Shown here piece by piece: positions 19,143 to 28,116 of a stretch of DNA of 64,000 nt. The DNA is from Chitinophagaceae bacterium (GTDB lineage Bacteria > Bacteroidota > Bacteroidia > Chitinophagales > Chitinophagaceae): contig JAHBTJ010000030.1 in the NCBI GenBank assembly GCA_019638595.1, forward strand, positions 1 through 64,000, given 5' to 3'. A program made the translations under genes and the position numbers. The notes beneath the pieces are model-generated. The model made no database searches. It was not told where the DNA came from and worked only from the letters and a program-made list of their open reading frames with translations. Within the stretch, counting starts at the first letter, position 1. Each line of letters opens with the position of its first letter.

Positions 19143-19161
19143 GCTTGTATTTCCTGCACCA

Positions 19162-20724
19162 TTACCTAACGATTTCCCAGGCAGCATTTGCTCCCTTTCG
19201 CCGAAGCTTTTGCAGGTCGCCCGTATCACTTTCCATATTATTGGCGTCTACGGTTGTAAATGCAAGAAACAATTCTGTATCGGCCTTCAGCAACTTTAAA
19301 ATGTCTGCTATTTTTAACCTGTATTCAATCGCGTCGTTTAAAGCAGGAATGATCAGTACCGGTGGAATATCGGCGGTATTGATCTTATCGGCAGAGGTAA
19401 AAGCATACAAGGCAAACTTGCGGATAGCTATTTCGCGGTCGCTGTTCGCTATATTGATGATAATTTCCTGCTGGCCCGATGCCTGCGAGGAAGAGATAGA
19501 TGTAATAACAGGCGGAGTAGGTTTTGCGCTGTCTATCCAGTACATGGGAGGAATAAGCGCCGGGTATTTGTAGTAACTATTCCGCAGGCTGTCGTTCCAG
19601 CCGTTGGGGTTTGATACAAACGATTTGCTGCTAAAATATACCTGCCCCTGCAGGGTTGCATATTTTCGCGCATCTCTTATCTGTTCGGGTATGATATTTT
19701 TGTCTTTCCACCGGGTATTGCTGCCGCCTTTGTAATATCCCAGTCCTATATAGCAATGCTTCCCAAAGCTATTATTGGCCCACCAGTCAACCAGCACTTC
19801 GTAGGGGGCGGCCCTGTGGCCATGTTCCCAATACAACTGGGGTACTACATAATCTATGTATCCTTCTCTTAACCACAATAAAATATCGGCATACAGGTCG
19901 TCGTAGTTGGTTTGCCCCGCGCTGGTATTGCTGCCCAGGCTGTCCTGGCTTTTATTGCGCCATACCCCAAAAGGACTTATACCAAACCTGCAGTACGACT
20001 TTTCTTCTTTTATAGCCCTGTTCAGCTTAACAATAATAGAGTCTACATTACTTCTGCGCCAGGCGTTTTTATCCATGCCCGCGCCATATTGCGCGTATGT
20101 TTTATTGTCTGGAAATTCCTTTCCGGCTATCCGGTAAGGATAAAAATAATCGTCAAAATGCAGGGCGTCTACATCATAACGGCTTACAATGTCCCGTATC
20201 ACTTTTACTACAAAGTCCTGCGCCTGCTTGTTCCCCGGATCAAAATACCGTTTGCCTCCATATGCTAAAAACCATTCGGGATGAACTCTGGTAATGTGGG
20301 TGGGCGCTATAGACGACTTCCCGATAGAGAACTCGGCCCTGTATGGATTGCACCACGCGTGAAACTCAAGCCCTCTTTTGTGCGCTTCTTCAATCATGAA
20401 CTCAAGCGGATCGTAGTAGGGCGCCGGCGGTTTGCCCTGCTTACCGGTAAGCCACTGGCTCCAGGGTTCGTATTGAGAAGGATAAAAAGCGTCGGCGGCG
20501 GGCCGTATCTGCATAACTACCGCGTTCATGCCGTTCTGCACATGCATGTCGAGTATTTTTATAAACTCGGCTTTCTGACTGTCGGAATTATAGTTTCCTC
20601 TCGAAGGCCAGTCAATATGATCCACAGTGGCTATCCAGGCAGCCCTGAATTCATATTTAGGCTGCGCGAAGCATATGGAAATAAGACAGGAAACCAGGAT
20701 CCAGGAAATAGGAACAATCTTCAT
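19162..20724 (-). CDS. Secreted GH10-like glycosyl hydrolase (GHL10/DUF187 family)
   Basis: A 520-residue protein with an ATG start at 20724 and a signal peptide (ISWILVSCLISICFAQ). The catalytic barrel covers about residues 25-370 and shows the family blocks EFRAAWIATVDHIDWPSR, NAVVMQIRPAADAFYPS, DALHFDDYFYPY and YIDYVVPQLYWEHG. A C-terminal Ig-like region of about 120 residues follows (PTPPVITSISSSQASGQQEI). GHL10 proteins act on envelope or extracellular polysaccharides, but the substrate here is unknown. It ends about 20 bases from the convergent membrane-protein gene. Confidence 0.85.
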   Translation of the reverse strand: MKIVPISWILVSCLISICFAQPKYEFRAAWIATVDHIDWPSRGNYNSDSQKAEFIKILDMHVQNGMNAVVMQIRPAADAFYPSQYEPWSQWLTGKQGKPPAPYYDPLEFMIEEAHKRGLEFHAWCNPYRAEFSIGKSSIAPTHITRVHPEWFLAYGGKRYFDPGNKQAQDFVVKVIRDIVSRYDVDALHFDDYFYPYRIAGKEFPDNKTYAQYGAGMDKNAWRRSNVDSIIVKLNRAIKEEKSYCRFGISPFGVWRNKSQDSLGSNTSAGQTNYDDLYADILLWLREGYIDYVVPQLYWEHGHRAAPYEVLVDWWANNSFGKHCYIGLGYYKGGSNTRWKDKNIIPEQIRDARKYATLQGQVYFSSKSFVSNPNGWNDSLRNSYYKYPALIPPMYWIDSAKPTPPVITSISSSQASGQQEIIINIANSDREIAIRKFALYAFTSADKINTADIPPVLIIPALNDAIEYRLKIADILKLLKADTELFLAFTTVDANNMESDTGDLQKLRRKGANAAWEIVR

Positions 20725-20756
20725 ACGTAACCGCTGTTATAAACGGTGAAGATACG

Positions 20757-21212
20757 TTAATACGACTTTCTGATTTTGTCTAAAAGATGATTCAATTGCT
20801 TTAATTCATCGGGCTGCAGTTCACTCATAATGGCATCCATTTCATGGTTCCTGTTATCAAGTCGTTCCAATACGGCCATTCCTTTTTCGGTAATGGATAT
20901 ATCCACCAGCCGTTTATCGGATTCGCAGGTTTTTTTGTTAGCTAATCCTTTGGTTACCAGCCTGTCAACGATCCGGCTGGTATCACTCATTTTATCAAGC
21001 ATGCGTTCCCTTATCTGGAGTGTGGAAATAGGCCTGGGAAATGAGCCGCGCAGAATGCGAAGTATATTAAATTGTTGGGGAGTTATATTTTCCGAGTCAA
21101 AAATAACCTTCTGTTGTTCGCCGATCCAGCTTGTAGTGAAGATTAAATTCACGATTGCTTTTTGGTGCTCGTTCAGGAATTTAGGCTGCCTTATATCTTC
21201 TTCTAAAGACAT
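20757..21212 (-). CDS. MarR family transcriptional regulator
   Basis: A 151-residue DNA-binding protein. The winged-helix core is visible: ITPQQFNILRILRG, STLQIRERMLDKMSDTSRIV (recognition helix) and LVDISITEKGMAVLERLDNR (wing). Family members bind as dimers to palindromes and often respond to phenolic or oxidative ligands. It is transcribed away from the aminotransferase gene, with 124 bases between the start codons, so it may control that gene and itself. A -7-like element (21229-21236) lies just upstream. Confidence 0.9.
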   Translation of the reverse strand: MSLEEDIRQPKFLNEHQKAIVNLIFTTSWIGEQQKVIFDSENITPQQFNILRILRGSFPRPISTLQIRERMLDKMSDTSRIVDRLVTKGLANKKTCESDKRLVDISITEKGMAVLERLDNRNHEMDAIMSELQPDELKQLNHLLDKIRKSY

Positions 21213-21228
21213 TTAAAAAACTTTGCTG

Positions 21229-21236
21229 CAAAAATA
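21229..21236 (-). promoter_or_regulatory. -7 promoter element for the MarR gene
   Basis: CAAAAATA on the plus strand reads TATTTTTG on the minus strand, matching TAnnTTTG. It is 17 nt before the MarR ATG. A possible TTG lies at 21252-21254 with a short 15-nt spacer, so only the -7 element fits well. Confidence 0.4.
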
Positions 21237-21299
21237 GACTATTATATTATTCAAAACAGCTATACGCGCACACTTCATGCCTGGCAATTGAAAATAATC

Positions 21300-21330
21300 T
21301 TGGCTCCTCTTTGTACACGCAATAATTTTG
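21300..21330 (+). promoter_or_regulatory. Promoter for the aminotransferase gene
   Basis: TTG (21300-21302), a 20-nt spacer, then TAATTTTG (21323-21330), a close match to the Bacteroidota sigma-A consensus. The -7 element ends 6 nt before the ATG at 21337, so the transcript would have little or no leader. Confidence 0.6.
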
Positions 21331-21336
21331 TATTAT

Positions 21337-22647
21337 ATGAAACAAACAACGCAGCAGTTGCCCAATGATAATATAGCGGCACAGCAGGCAGGTCTTTCCA
21401 GATTAGCTGAAACACTTATAGGATCGGAAATTATAAAACTGGGAGGAGAGATCAGGGAAAAGATAAAGCAGGGCGCCAAAATTTATAATTTTACGATTGG
21501 CGATTTTGATCCCGCGGTTTTTCCTGTTCCTCAAAAGCTCGAAGACGAAATTGTGGATGCCTACAGGAAGCATTTCACCAATTATCCCGCGGCGGAAGGT
21601 AATGCCGACCTTCGCGAAGCAATAGCTACATTTCTCGAAGAAAAAGAAGGATTAAGGTATTCACCGTCTGAAATTTTGGTCGCATCCGGTGGGCGGCCGC
21701 TGATCTATGGATTTTTCAGGACCATTGCCAATAAGGGCGATAAGATTATTTACGCGGTTCCATCGTGGAATAACAATCACTACACACATTTTGTAGAAGG
21801 CGTTCATTGCGAAGTGGAGGCGAGCGTGGAAAACTATTTTATGCCTACGGTTGATGATATAAAGCCGCACTTGCAGGGCGCTGTGATACTGGCCCTTTGT
21901 TCGCCGCAAAACCCAACAGGCACCACTTTTAAAAAAGAAACCCTGGAAGCTATATGTGATATGGTGTTGGAAGAAAATAACAGGAGGGGAGCGAACGAAA
22001 AGAAATTATATGTTTTATACGACCAGATGTACTGGCAGCTTACCTATGGCAATATCAGGCACTATGATCCCGTTTCTTTACGAAGCGAAATGAAAGCATA
22101 TACGGTATATGTGGATGCCATTAGTAAATGTTTTGCCGCTACGGGTGTAAGAGTGGGCTGGGCGATGGGACCGGAGCCTATCATGAATAAAATGAAAGCT
22201 ATCCTGTCGCATATCGGCGCCTGGGCGCCTATGGCAGAGCAGAAAGCCGTGGCTAAGTTTTTAGGACACAGGGAGGCAATAGAAGAATACCTGCAGCATT
22301 TCAGGGCAGAAGTGTCGTACAGGCTGCAAAAAATTTATGAAGGATTTATGCAGCTAAAAGCGGACGGGCATCCCGTAGACGCGGTTGCTCCACAGGCTGC
22401 TATTTACCTTACCGTGCAGGTAAACGCGGCAGGGAGTAAAACTGAAAAAGGAACCTTACTTGCCGAACAAAAGGATGTTACAGGCTACCTGCTGGATGAG
22501 GCGGGGTTGGCGCTGGTACCCTTTTACGCGTTTGGCGCGCCGCAGGATTCGAGCTGGTACCGCCTGAGTGTGGGTACCTGTAAAAAAGAAGACATACCGG
22601 CAATGCTGAACGCGCTTGGCACTGCATTAAAAAAGCTACAGAAATAA
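21337..22647 (+). CDS. PLP-dependent class I/II aminotransferase
   Basis: A 436-residue cytosolic enzyme. The ATG at 21337 is chosen; a TTG at 21328 overlaps the promoter. Fold-type I landmarks are visible: NPTG at 192-195, Asp229 and Tyr232 in YVLYDQMYWQL, the PLP-binding Lys264 in DAISKCFAATG, and Arg272 in the following GVRVGW. Overall it resembles aspartate or aromatic aminotransferases. The donor and acceptor cannot be fixed from sequence. It is divergent from a MarR regulator and followed 45 bases later by a DUF4197 lipoprotein gene, possibly cotranscribed. Confidence 0.9.
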   Translation: MKQTTQQLPNDNIAAQQAGLSRLAETLIGSEIIKLGGEIREKIKQGAKIYNFTIGDFDPAVFPVPQKLEDEIVDAYRKHFTNYPAAEGNADLREAIATFLEEKEGLRYSPSEILVASGGRPLIYGFFRTIANKGDKIIYAVPSWNNNHYTHFVEGVHCEVEASVENYFMPTVDDIKPHLQGAVILALCSPQNPTGTTFKKETLEAICDMVLEENNRRGANEKKLYVLYDQMYWQLTYGNIRHYDPVSLRSEMKAYTVYVDAISKCFAATGVRVGWAMGPEPIMNKMKAILSHIGAWAPMAEQKAVAKFLGHREAIEEYLQHFRAEVSYRLQKIYEGFMQLKADGHPVDAVAPQAAIYLTVQVNAAGSKTEKGTLLAEQKDVTGYLLDEAGLALVPFYAFGAPQDSSWYRLSVGTCKKEDIPAMLNALGTALKKLQK

Positions 22648-22692
22648 TGATCCTGATTTAATTCAATAGTTATAAACAGAAAAACAAATACT

Positions 22693-23400
22693 ATGAAAAT
22701 TTCCTTCCGGCTGCTGCTGGCCGTATTTACATTGTTTTCGTTTACAGGTTGCGAAACCGCGCAACAGGTACTTAGCGGTATGAACACGGGTGGCGGGGCG
22801 CTAAGCACTACTGAAATTGCAGCAGGGTTAAAAGAAGCGTTAAGCATAGGTACCCAAAACAGCAACGCAAGGCTTTCGTCGCTGGATGGCTTTTTCGGTA
22901 ATGCCGCCATTAAAATACTGATGCCGGAAGAAGCGCAAAAAGTAGAAAGCAGCTTAAGAAGTATAGGATTAGGCAGCCTGGTGGATAAGGCCATTCTTTC
23001 TATGAACCGCGCAGCGGAAGACGCCGCCAAATCCGCTACGCCTGTTTTTGTAAACGCCATTAAGCAAATGACCATTACCGATGCGGTAGGAATTTTGAAG
23101 GGAGGCGATTACGCGGCTACGGATTATTTTAAAACCAAAACAACCGAACCGCTTACCAACGCTTTTCGCCCGGTAATTGAAAAGGCGCTTACTAAAACGG
23201 ATGCTACCAAATACTGGAACGATGTGTTTTCCGCATACAACAAGTTCGCCGCCAAACCCATTAACACAGACCTGGCAGGATATGTGACCGAAAAATCGCT
23301 TGCCGGCATATTTCATGAAGTAGGGCAGGAAGAGCAAAAGATACGTAAAGACCCCGCGGCAAGAGTTACCGAGCTGTTGAAAAAAGTGTTTGGAAGCTAA
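22693..23400 (+). CDS. DUF4197 lipoprotein
   Basis: A 235-residue protein with a lipoprotein signal: the hydrophobic stretch LLLAVFTLFSFTGC puts the lipidated Cys at residue 20. The mature part is helical and has DUF4197 motifs (LKEALSIGTQNSNARLSSLDGFFGN, then ILMPEEAQKVESSLRSIGLG, and TDAVGILKGGDYAATDYFKTKT). The function of the family is unknown. It ends only 7 bases before the stop codon of the convergent helicase gene. The only hairpin there is a weak 6-bp stem across the two stops. Confidence 0.85.
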   Translation: MKISFRLLLAVFTLFSFTGCETAQQVLSGMNTGGGALSTTEIAAGLKEALSIGTQNSNARLSSLDGFFGNAAIKILMPEEAQKVESSLRSIGLGSLVDKAILSMNRAAEDAAKSATPVFVNAIKQMTITDAVGILKGGDYAATDYFKTKTTEPLTNAFRPVIEKALTKTDATKYWNDVFSAYNKFAAKPINTDLAGYVTEKSLAGIFHEVGQEEQKIRKDPAARVTELLKKVFGS

Positions 23401-23407
23401 GCCCTGT

Positions 23408-26400
23408 TTAACTGAACAGGTATTCCACGTCTTCCCTGGTCAGGCTCTTAACAAATGTAGAGTCGTCTGCGATAAGATCCCTGGCCAGCGATCTTTTCCG
23501 TTCCTGCAACTGTAGTATCTTATCTTCAATAGTATCCTTGCAGATCATCCTGTAAGCAAAAATGTTTTTTGTTTGACCGATGCGGTGCGTACGGTCAATA
23601 GCCTGTTGTTCCACCGCGGGATTCCACCAGGGGTCTACTATGTAAACATAGTCGGCGGCCGTGAGGTTTAAACCAACGCCGCCGGCTTTTAACGATATCA
23701 GGAACACCCTGCAGGTATCATCGTTCTGGAAACGGGTAATGGCTTTTTCCCTGTCGGTGGCCGAAGTGCTGCCGTCAAAATATTCGAAGGGCACTTCCAG
23801 CTCCCTCAGCTTTTCTTTAATAAGCGCCAGCATGCCCAGGAACTGCGAAAAAATTAGCGCTTTATGGTTGCTTATATTTTCCGTAAGCTCCCTTCCTATC
23901 TCTTCGAGCTTAATGGAATGATTGGGATATTTTTCCGGCTCGTTCATAATAGCAGGCGAGTCGCATATCTGCCTAAGCTTCATTAAACCCTGTAAAATGG
24001 TGAGCTGCGACTTTTCTATGCCCTGCTCATTGATAACCCCCAGTATTTTGTTCCGGTAATCGTTGCGGTATGCATCGTATATCTCTCTTTGATCGCCCTG
24101 CATTTCGCAAAACAAAATGGTTTCCGTTTTTTCGGGCAGGTCTTTGGCTACCTGCTCTTTCGTTCTTCTTAAAATAAAAGGATACAGGAGCTTTTTCAGG
24201 TGCTCCTTCCTGTCCTGCTCACCAAACTTATCAATGGGCGTGGCAAATTCATTGCGGAAATATTCCACTGTGCCTAACATGCCCGGGTTCAGGAAGTTCA
24301 TTTGCGCGTATATGTCAAATGTATTGTTTTGCAAAGGGGTACCGCTCAGGCAAAGCCTGTTCCTGGCTATTAATAAGCCCGCTGCTTTGGTTACCTTGCT
24401 CTGCGGGTTTTTAATGGCCTGCGATTCATCCAGCACCACATAATCGAACTGGATGTCGGTAAGCAGCTTAATATCGCTGCGCAGTGTACCGTAGGTTGTA
24501 ATGATAACGTTGTAAGGAGCAAAAGCATCTTTGTCTCTCGCCCTGTCTGGCCCATGATGAATATAATACGTAAGGTCGGGCGTGAACTTTTTGATTTCGT
24601 TCTCCCAGTTGAACATCAATGTGGTGGGACAAACCACAATGGCTTTCAGCATATTGTTGTGATCGCGGTAAAACTGCAGGAAAGACAAAGCCTGCACGGT
24701 TTTTCCCAAACCCATATCATCGGCCAGTATACCGCCCCAGCCTACTTCGCTTAAATAGTTCAGCCAGTGATATCCTGCCACCTGGTAGGGGCGAAGAATA
24801 TGCGCCAGCCTTTCGGGGGGATCAATTTCGTTGATGCGGTTAAAGCCGCGCAGCCTGTTGTACTTTTCTTCCAGCTCGATCATCACCTCGGTTTCATCCC
24901 GCTCCTGGTGCAGCTCATCAATTACACTTAAGTGATATTTGGAAAGCCGCAGCGAATTGCTTTTACCTTCGCCTACCCGGAACAGTAAGGAATATTTCTT
25001 GAGCCAGTTTTCGGGTAAAATCCCCAGCGTTCCATCGTTCAACTGTACAAACTGCTGTTTATTGGCCAGGGCGCGTTTAATTTCCGCAACGCTTACCTGT
25101 TGTTCACCAAATACCACATTTACCTTAGCGTCGAACCAATCCATACCGCTGCTGATGTGTATTTGAGTGGCAGGACGGGCAGTATTGAACCGGAAATTTT
25201 TCAGCACATCAAACCCCGCAACAGGTACGCTCATTTCCTTCATGCTGTCTACAAAAAGAAAAAACCAGTTGTTCTTCAATACATCTGCTCCCTTCAATGC
25301 AAGCGTAGCCGAACCTTCGGGGTAAATAAAGTTAGAATGCAGGCTTTCCAGCTTTTTAATAAATTTCAGCTCCGCTTCCCTGTTCCTGCGTATTTCCAGC
25401 ACTTTGCCATCCACCGGAATGGTGATAACATCTTTGGCATTGAACCTGGTTTCAAATCCCTTGTATGTAAAAACCGGCACAAAGATCAGGTAATCGCCTT
25501 TTTCCTGCAGCAATACCTTAATGTCCGGGTCTCCGTCTTTAATTTCCTGTACAAGGGTATTGCTGAATTTTACTTTGTAATCACGCGTTAACGGAATAAT
25601 GTTTTTTTGCAGGTAAAACGGCCAATCCTCATTTTCTATCTCTATATCTTCCTTGTTCACGAACCGCTCTACCTCTAATATATCTTCCTGCTTTGCCCAG
25701 TTATAAAAAGTATCGGCATATTTAAACAGCAGCGAACTGCTCCATTCGTTTTCTTTGAGCGGTATCTCCGCTCCGTTCACCTGCACAAAACAAGATACCA
25801 CCACCTTGTTTTTGGCAGGGGTTACATGAAATACAGGGCTTACGCCTTCTTCAGATAATTGTGTGGCCTGCAGGTTGCCGGTTACAAAATTCTTTTTCTT
25901 CGGCAGATAAAATACCAGGGGATTTTCTTTTTGTTCGCTGAAGAGCTTCTGGAGCTTGGGATACCAGTATTCTGTAATAAGCGACTTGGTTTCTTCAGGA
26001 AGATCGTCGTCTTCGTTATGTACTATATTTTCCCATATGCCGGAAAACGGAGAATTCCTGCTTACGTATTTATTTACCTCGGTATCCTGTAATTTCCTGA
26101 TCTGTTGCAGCAAATGCTTGTCCTGGTCGGGGAAAGTATCGGCATTTACAAACTTTACAAGATCCAGCTTCTCCACTTTTCCTGAAAAGCCGGTCCCTAC
26201 TTCATTTATTTCGCCGGCTACCGCGTCTAAAGAAAAGCAGGGGTATGAACCATTAGTATGATTAAAAACAACACCTATCCTGCGTCCTGGAACAAAATCA
26301 TTACCGGCAGTATCAGCCTGTTCAGCCTCTGTTGTTACCGCTTCTTTTTCCGCAACAACAGGCTTGGGCTTTGACAGGCCCGTTACAGGCTCAATTCTTT

Positions 26401-27181
26401 TTATAGAAGTATCAAGCACGCGTAAGAACGGCTTACCGTCTTTATACGTAAACTCAAATTTGCCGGTCAGATCATCGTCAAGCGAATACCCGTACATTTC
26501 CAGCAGCTTGTTTTTTTGCTTGTCCCAGTTGCGGATGGTATCAAAGTAGTAAGGACCGTATGCATTCAGCAACTGGAGGAACAAGGCTACTTTGTGAATG
26601 CAAAGCGGGTGTCCCTGCTCATCGCATTTGCAGGAGGTATCAAAATTCCTTTCTTCGTTCTTTTGTATTACCAGCGGAAAGTCTTCGCCATCCAGTGTAA
26701 GCGTTGCTTCTACCCTTTCGTTAGCGGCAGACAGTATATTGGCTTTTTGTGTGCGTAATATTTTTTCCACTTCCGCATAGCTATCGGGCGAACTGAGCAA
26801 TTTGATCGTTTTCAGATCAATATCCTTCATTTTTACAACCGTGTGCCGCTGCTGGTAAACAATGTCTTTTTCGCCCAGTACATTTTTGTCGAGCAGCTCC
26901 TGCAACTGCAGCAGGGCTGCTGTTTCATGCCTGCAGATATCCCCCAGGTTATACGGGCAGGTACATCTCACCGATAAGCTCCTGGGGTCTTTGTATTTCT
27001 GAATATATACTTTATAGAAAGTAGCGTAACTGTCGTCTTTTACCCTGAAGGTAACAGAGCCCAACAGGTCATCATGCTCAACCAGTTCTACGTACCCGAT
27101 CGAATGGATTTTTTTACCCCGCCGGATTACTTCATCAGTGCCATTATTGTATACGAATTTGATAAGGTGTGGTAAGGCCAT
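23408..27181 (-). CDS. SNF2-family helicase with two SWIM zinc fingers
   Basis: A 1257-residue ATP-dependent DNA translocase. The N-terminal third holds two SWIM-type CxC...CxH fingers: Cys73, Cys75, Cys83, His85 and Cys184, Cys186, Cys194, His196. A long middle region of unrecognised fold follows. The SNF2 motor starts at about residue 794 (LRPYQVAGYHWL). Walker A is DMGLGKT at 822-828, the Walker B variant DESQ is near 918, motif III is SGTPLQN, and the helicase C domain has FDGSTSATDREKAI, SLKAGGVGLNLTAAD and QAIDRTHRIGQ near 1193-1203. Bacterial members are thought to remodel or repair DNA-protein complexes; no specific role is known. It is a single gene on the minus strand, with comB about 120 bases upstream. 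Confidence 0.9.
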   Translation of the reverse strand: MALPHLIKFVYNNGTDEVIRRGKKIHSIGYVELVEHDDLLGSVTFRVKDDSYATFYKVYIQKYKDPRSLSVRCTCPYNLGDICRHETAALLQLQELLDKNVLGEKDIVYQQRHTVVKMKDIDLKTIKLLSSPDSYAEVEKILRTQKANILSAANERVEATLTLDGEDFPLVIQKNEERNFDTSCKCDEQGHPLCIHKVALFLQLLNAYGPYYFDTIRNWDKQKNKLLEMYGYSLDDDLTGKFEFTYKDGKPFLRVLDTSIKRIEPVTGLSKPKPVVAEKEAVTTEAEQADTAGNDFVPGRRIGVVFNHTNGSYPCFSLDAVAGEINEVGTGFSGKVEKLDLVKFVNADTFPDQDKHLLQQIRKLQDTEVNKYVSRNSPFSGIWENIVHNEDDDLPEETKSLITEYWYPKLQKLFSEQKENPLVFYLPKKKNFVTGNLQATQLSEEGVSPVFHVTPAKNKVVVSCFVQVNGAEIPLKENEWSSSLLFKYADTFYNWAKQEDILEVERFVNKEDIEIENEDWPFYLQKNIIPLTRDYKVKFSNTLVQEIKDGDPDIKVLLQEKGDYLIFVPVFTYKGFETRFNAKDVITIPVDGKVLEIRRNREAELKFIKKLESLHSNFIYPEGSATLALKGADVLKNNWFFLFVDSMKEMSVPVAGFDVLKNFRFNTARPATQIHISSGMDWFDAKVNVVFGEQQVSVAEIKRALANKQQFVQLNDGTLGILPENWLKKYSLLFRVGEGKSNSLRLSKYHLSVIDELHQERDETEVMIELEEKYNRLRGFNRINEIDPPERLAHILRPYQVAGYHWLNYLSEVGWGGILADDMGLGKTVQALSFLQFYRDHNNMLKAIVVCPTTLMFNWENEIKKFTPDLTYYIHHGPDRARDKDAFAPYNVIITTYGTLRSDIKLLTDIQFDYVVLDESQAIKNPQSKVTKAAGLLIARNRLCLSGTPLQNNTFDIYAQMNFLNPGMLGTVEYFRNEFATPIDKFGEQDRKEHLKKLLYPFILRRTKEQVAKDLPEKTETILFCEMQGDQREIYDAYRNDYRNKILGVINEQGIEKSQLTILQGLMKLRQICDSPAIMNEPEKYPNHSIKLEEIGRELTENISNHKALIFSQFLGMLALIKEKLRELEVPFEYFDGSTSATDREKAITRFQNDDTCRVFLISLKAGGVGLNLTAADYVYIVDPWWNPAVEQQAIDRTHRIGQTKNIFAYRMICKDTIEDKILQLQERKRSLARDLIADDSTFVKSLTREDVEYLFS

Positions 27182-27301
27182 GCGTACGAAAAGTCAGGTG
27201 CACCCTGTGTTTGGTAAAAAAAAGATTAATTGGCGAAATTACGGAAAAAACTTACAGTAGAAAAATGACGGATAAGTTAACAATGGACATTCCCTGCCAG
27301 G

Positions 27302-28036
27302 CTATATCCGGGTGATCACTAATCTGCCTTCGCGGTAAACGGGTAAAATATTGGCTGTATCGGGTGCCATACAGTGCTGGATATCTTTTTCAAGACCATA
27401 GCCGCTCAATCTTACATAATGCGAAGCTTTTTGAGCTTTGATGAAACCAAACAGGTCCGGCTTTGCCTGTTGATACAGCCCTTTCGCGATACTGCAGGCA
27501 TCGCAATCAATAGAAAAGAGGTTGCCGATCCTGTCAATTACCGCGCCGGCAAAAAGCGTATCTTCCAGGTTTATCCTGTCTTTCCAGGCCGCGCATGCCA
27601 GTATAACATTCCTGTTTTGTTTTGCCAGGTAGTTACATACGGCCGTAAGGTTAGCAAACGACCCGGTAATAATGTCTTTTGCTCCTTTGGCAGCCGCCAT
27701 ATGAAGCAGTTTGGTACCATTGGTGGTAGTAAGCACCATTGGTTTTCCGTCTATAAAATCGCGGCTGTATTCGAAAGGAGAATTGCCATATTGCAGACCG
27801 GGAGCTACTTTGCCATCCCGTTCACCGGCTGTAATAGCCCCTGTTTTTTTTCCTGTTTCTATACATTTTTCCACGCTGTTTACCGGAATAATAAAGCTGG
27901 CGCCGTTGAACAGGGCGGTAGCTATGGTAGAAGTGGCGCGAAGCACATCAATGATCACTACAATCGCATCGTTCACATCGTATAAATGAAGCAACGCCGG
28001 AGAAAGAGAAGCATATAATGTGGGTTTGTTATTCAT
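27302..28036 (-). CDS. comB: 2-phosphosulfolactate phosphatase (ComB-like)
   Basis: A 244-residue enzyme of the ComB family, which removes phosphate from 2-phosphosulfolactate to give sulfolactate. Family motifs are visible: IIDVLRATSTIATAL (Asp30, Arg33), GERDGKVAPGLQYGNSPFE (71-89), TTTNGT at 103-108, and LACAAWKDRINLEDTLFAG. The length is normal. The classical pathway leads to coenzyme M, which this kind of organism is not expected to make, and no other pathway gene is adjacent. The physiological substrate is therefore uncertain; a link to sulfonate or sulfonolipid metabolism is only a guess. Confidence 0.85.
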   Translation of the reverse strand: MNNKPTLYASLSPALLHLYDVNDAIVVIIDVLRATSTIATALFNGASFIIPVNSVEKCIETGKKTGAITAGERDGKVAPGLQYGNSPFEYSRDFIDGKPMVLTTTNGTKLLHMAAAKGAKDIITGSFANLTAVCNYLAKQNRNVILACAAWKDRINLEDTLFAGAVIDRIGNLFSIDCDACSIAKGLYQQAKPDLFGFIKAQKASHYVRLSGYGLEKDIQHCMAPDTANILPVYREGRLVITRI

Positions 28037-28116
28037 GCCAAAAAGTAAACCTGTTTAAATTATAAAGCCAGTAAATTGTAATGCAAGCGTAATATGGTAC
28101 AAGCGATGCAACCCTG

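Noticed and set aside
23403-23420. Hairpin CCTGTT/AACAGG between convergent stops as a terminator
   Set aside because: The stem is only six base pairs, overlaps the stop codons and has no T run.
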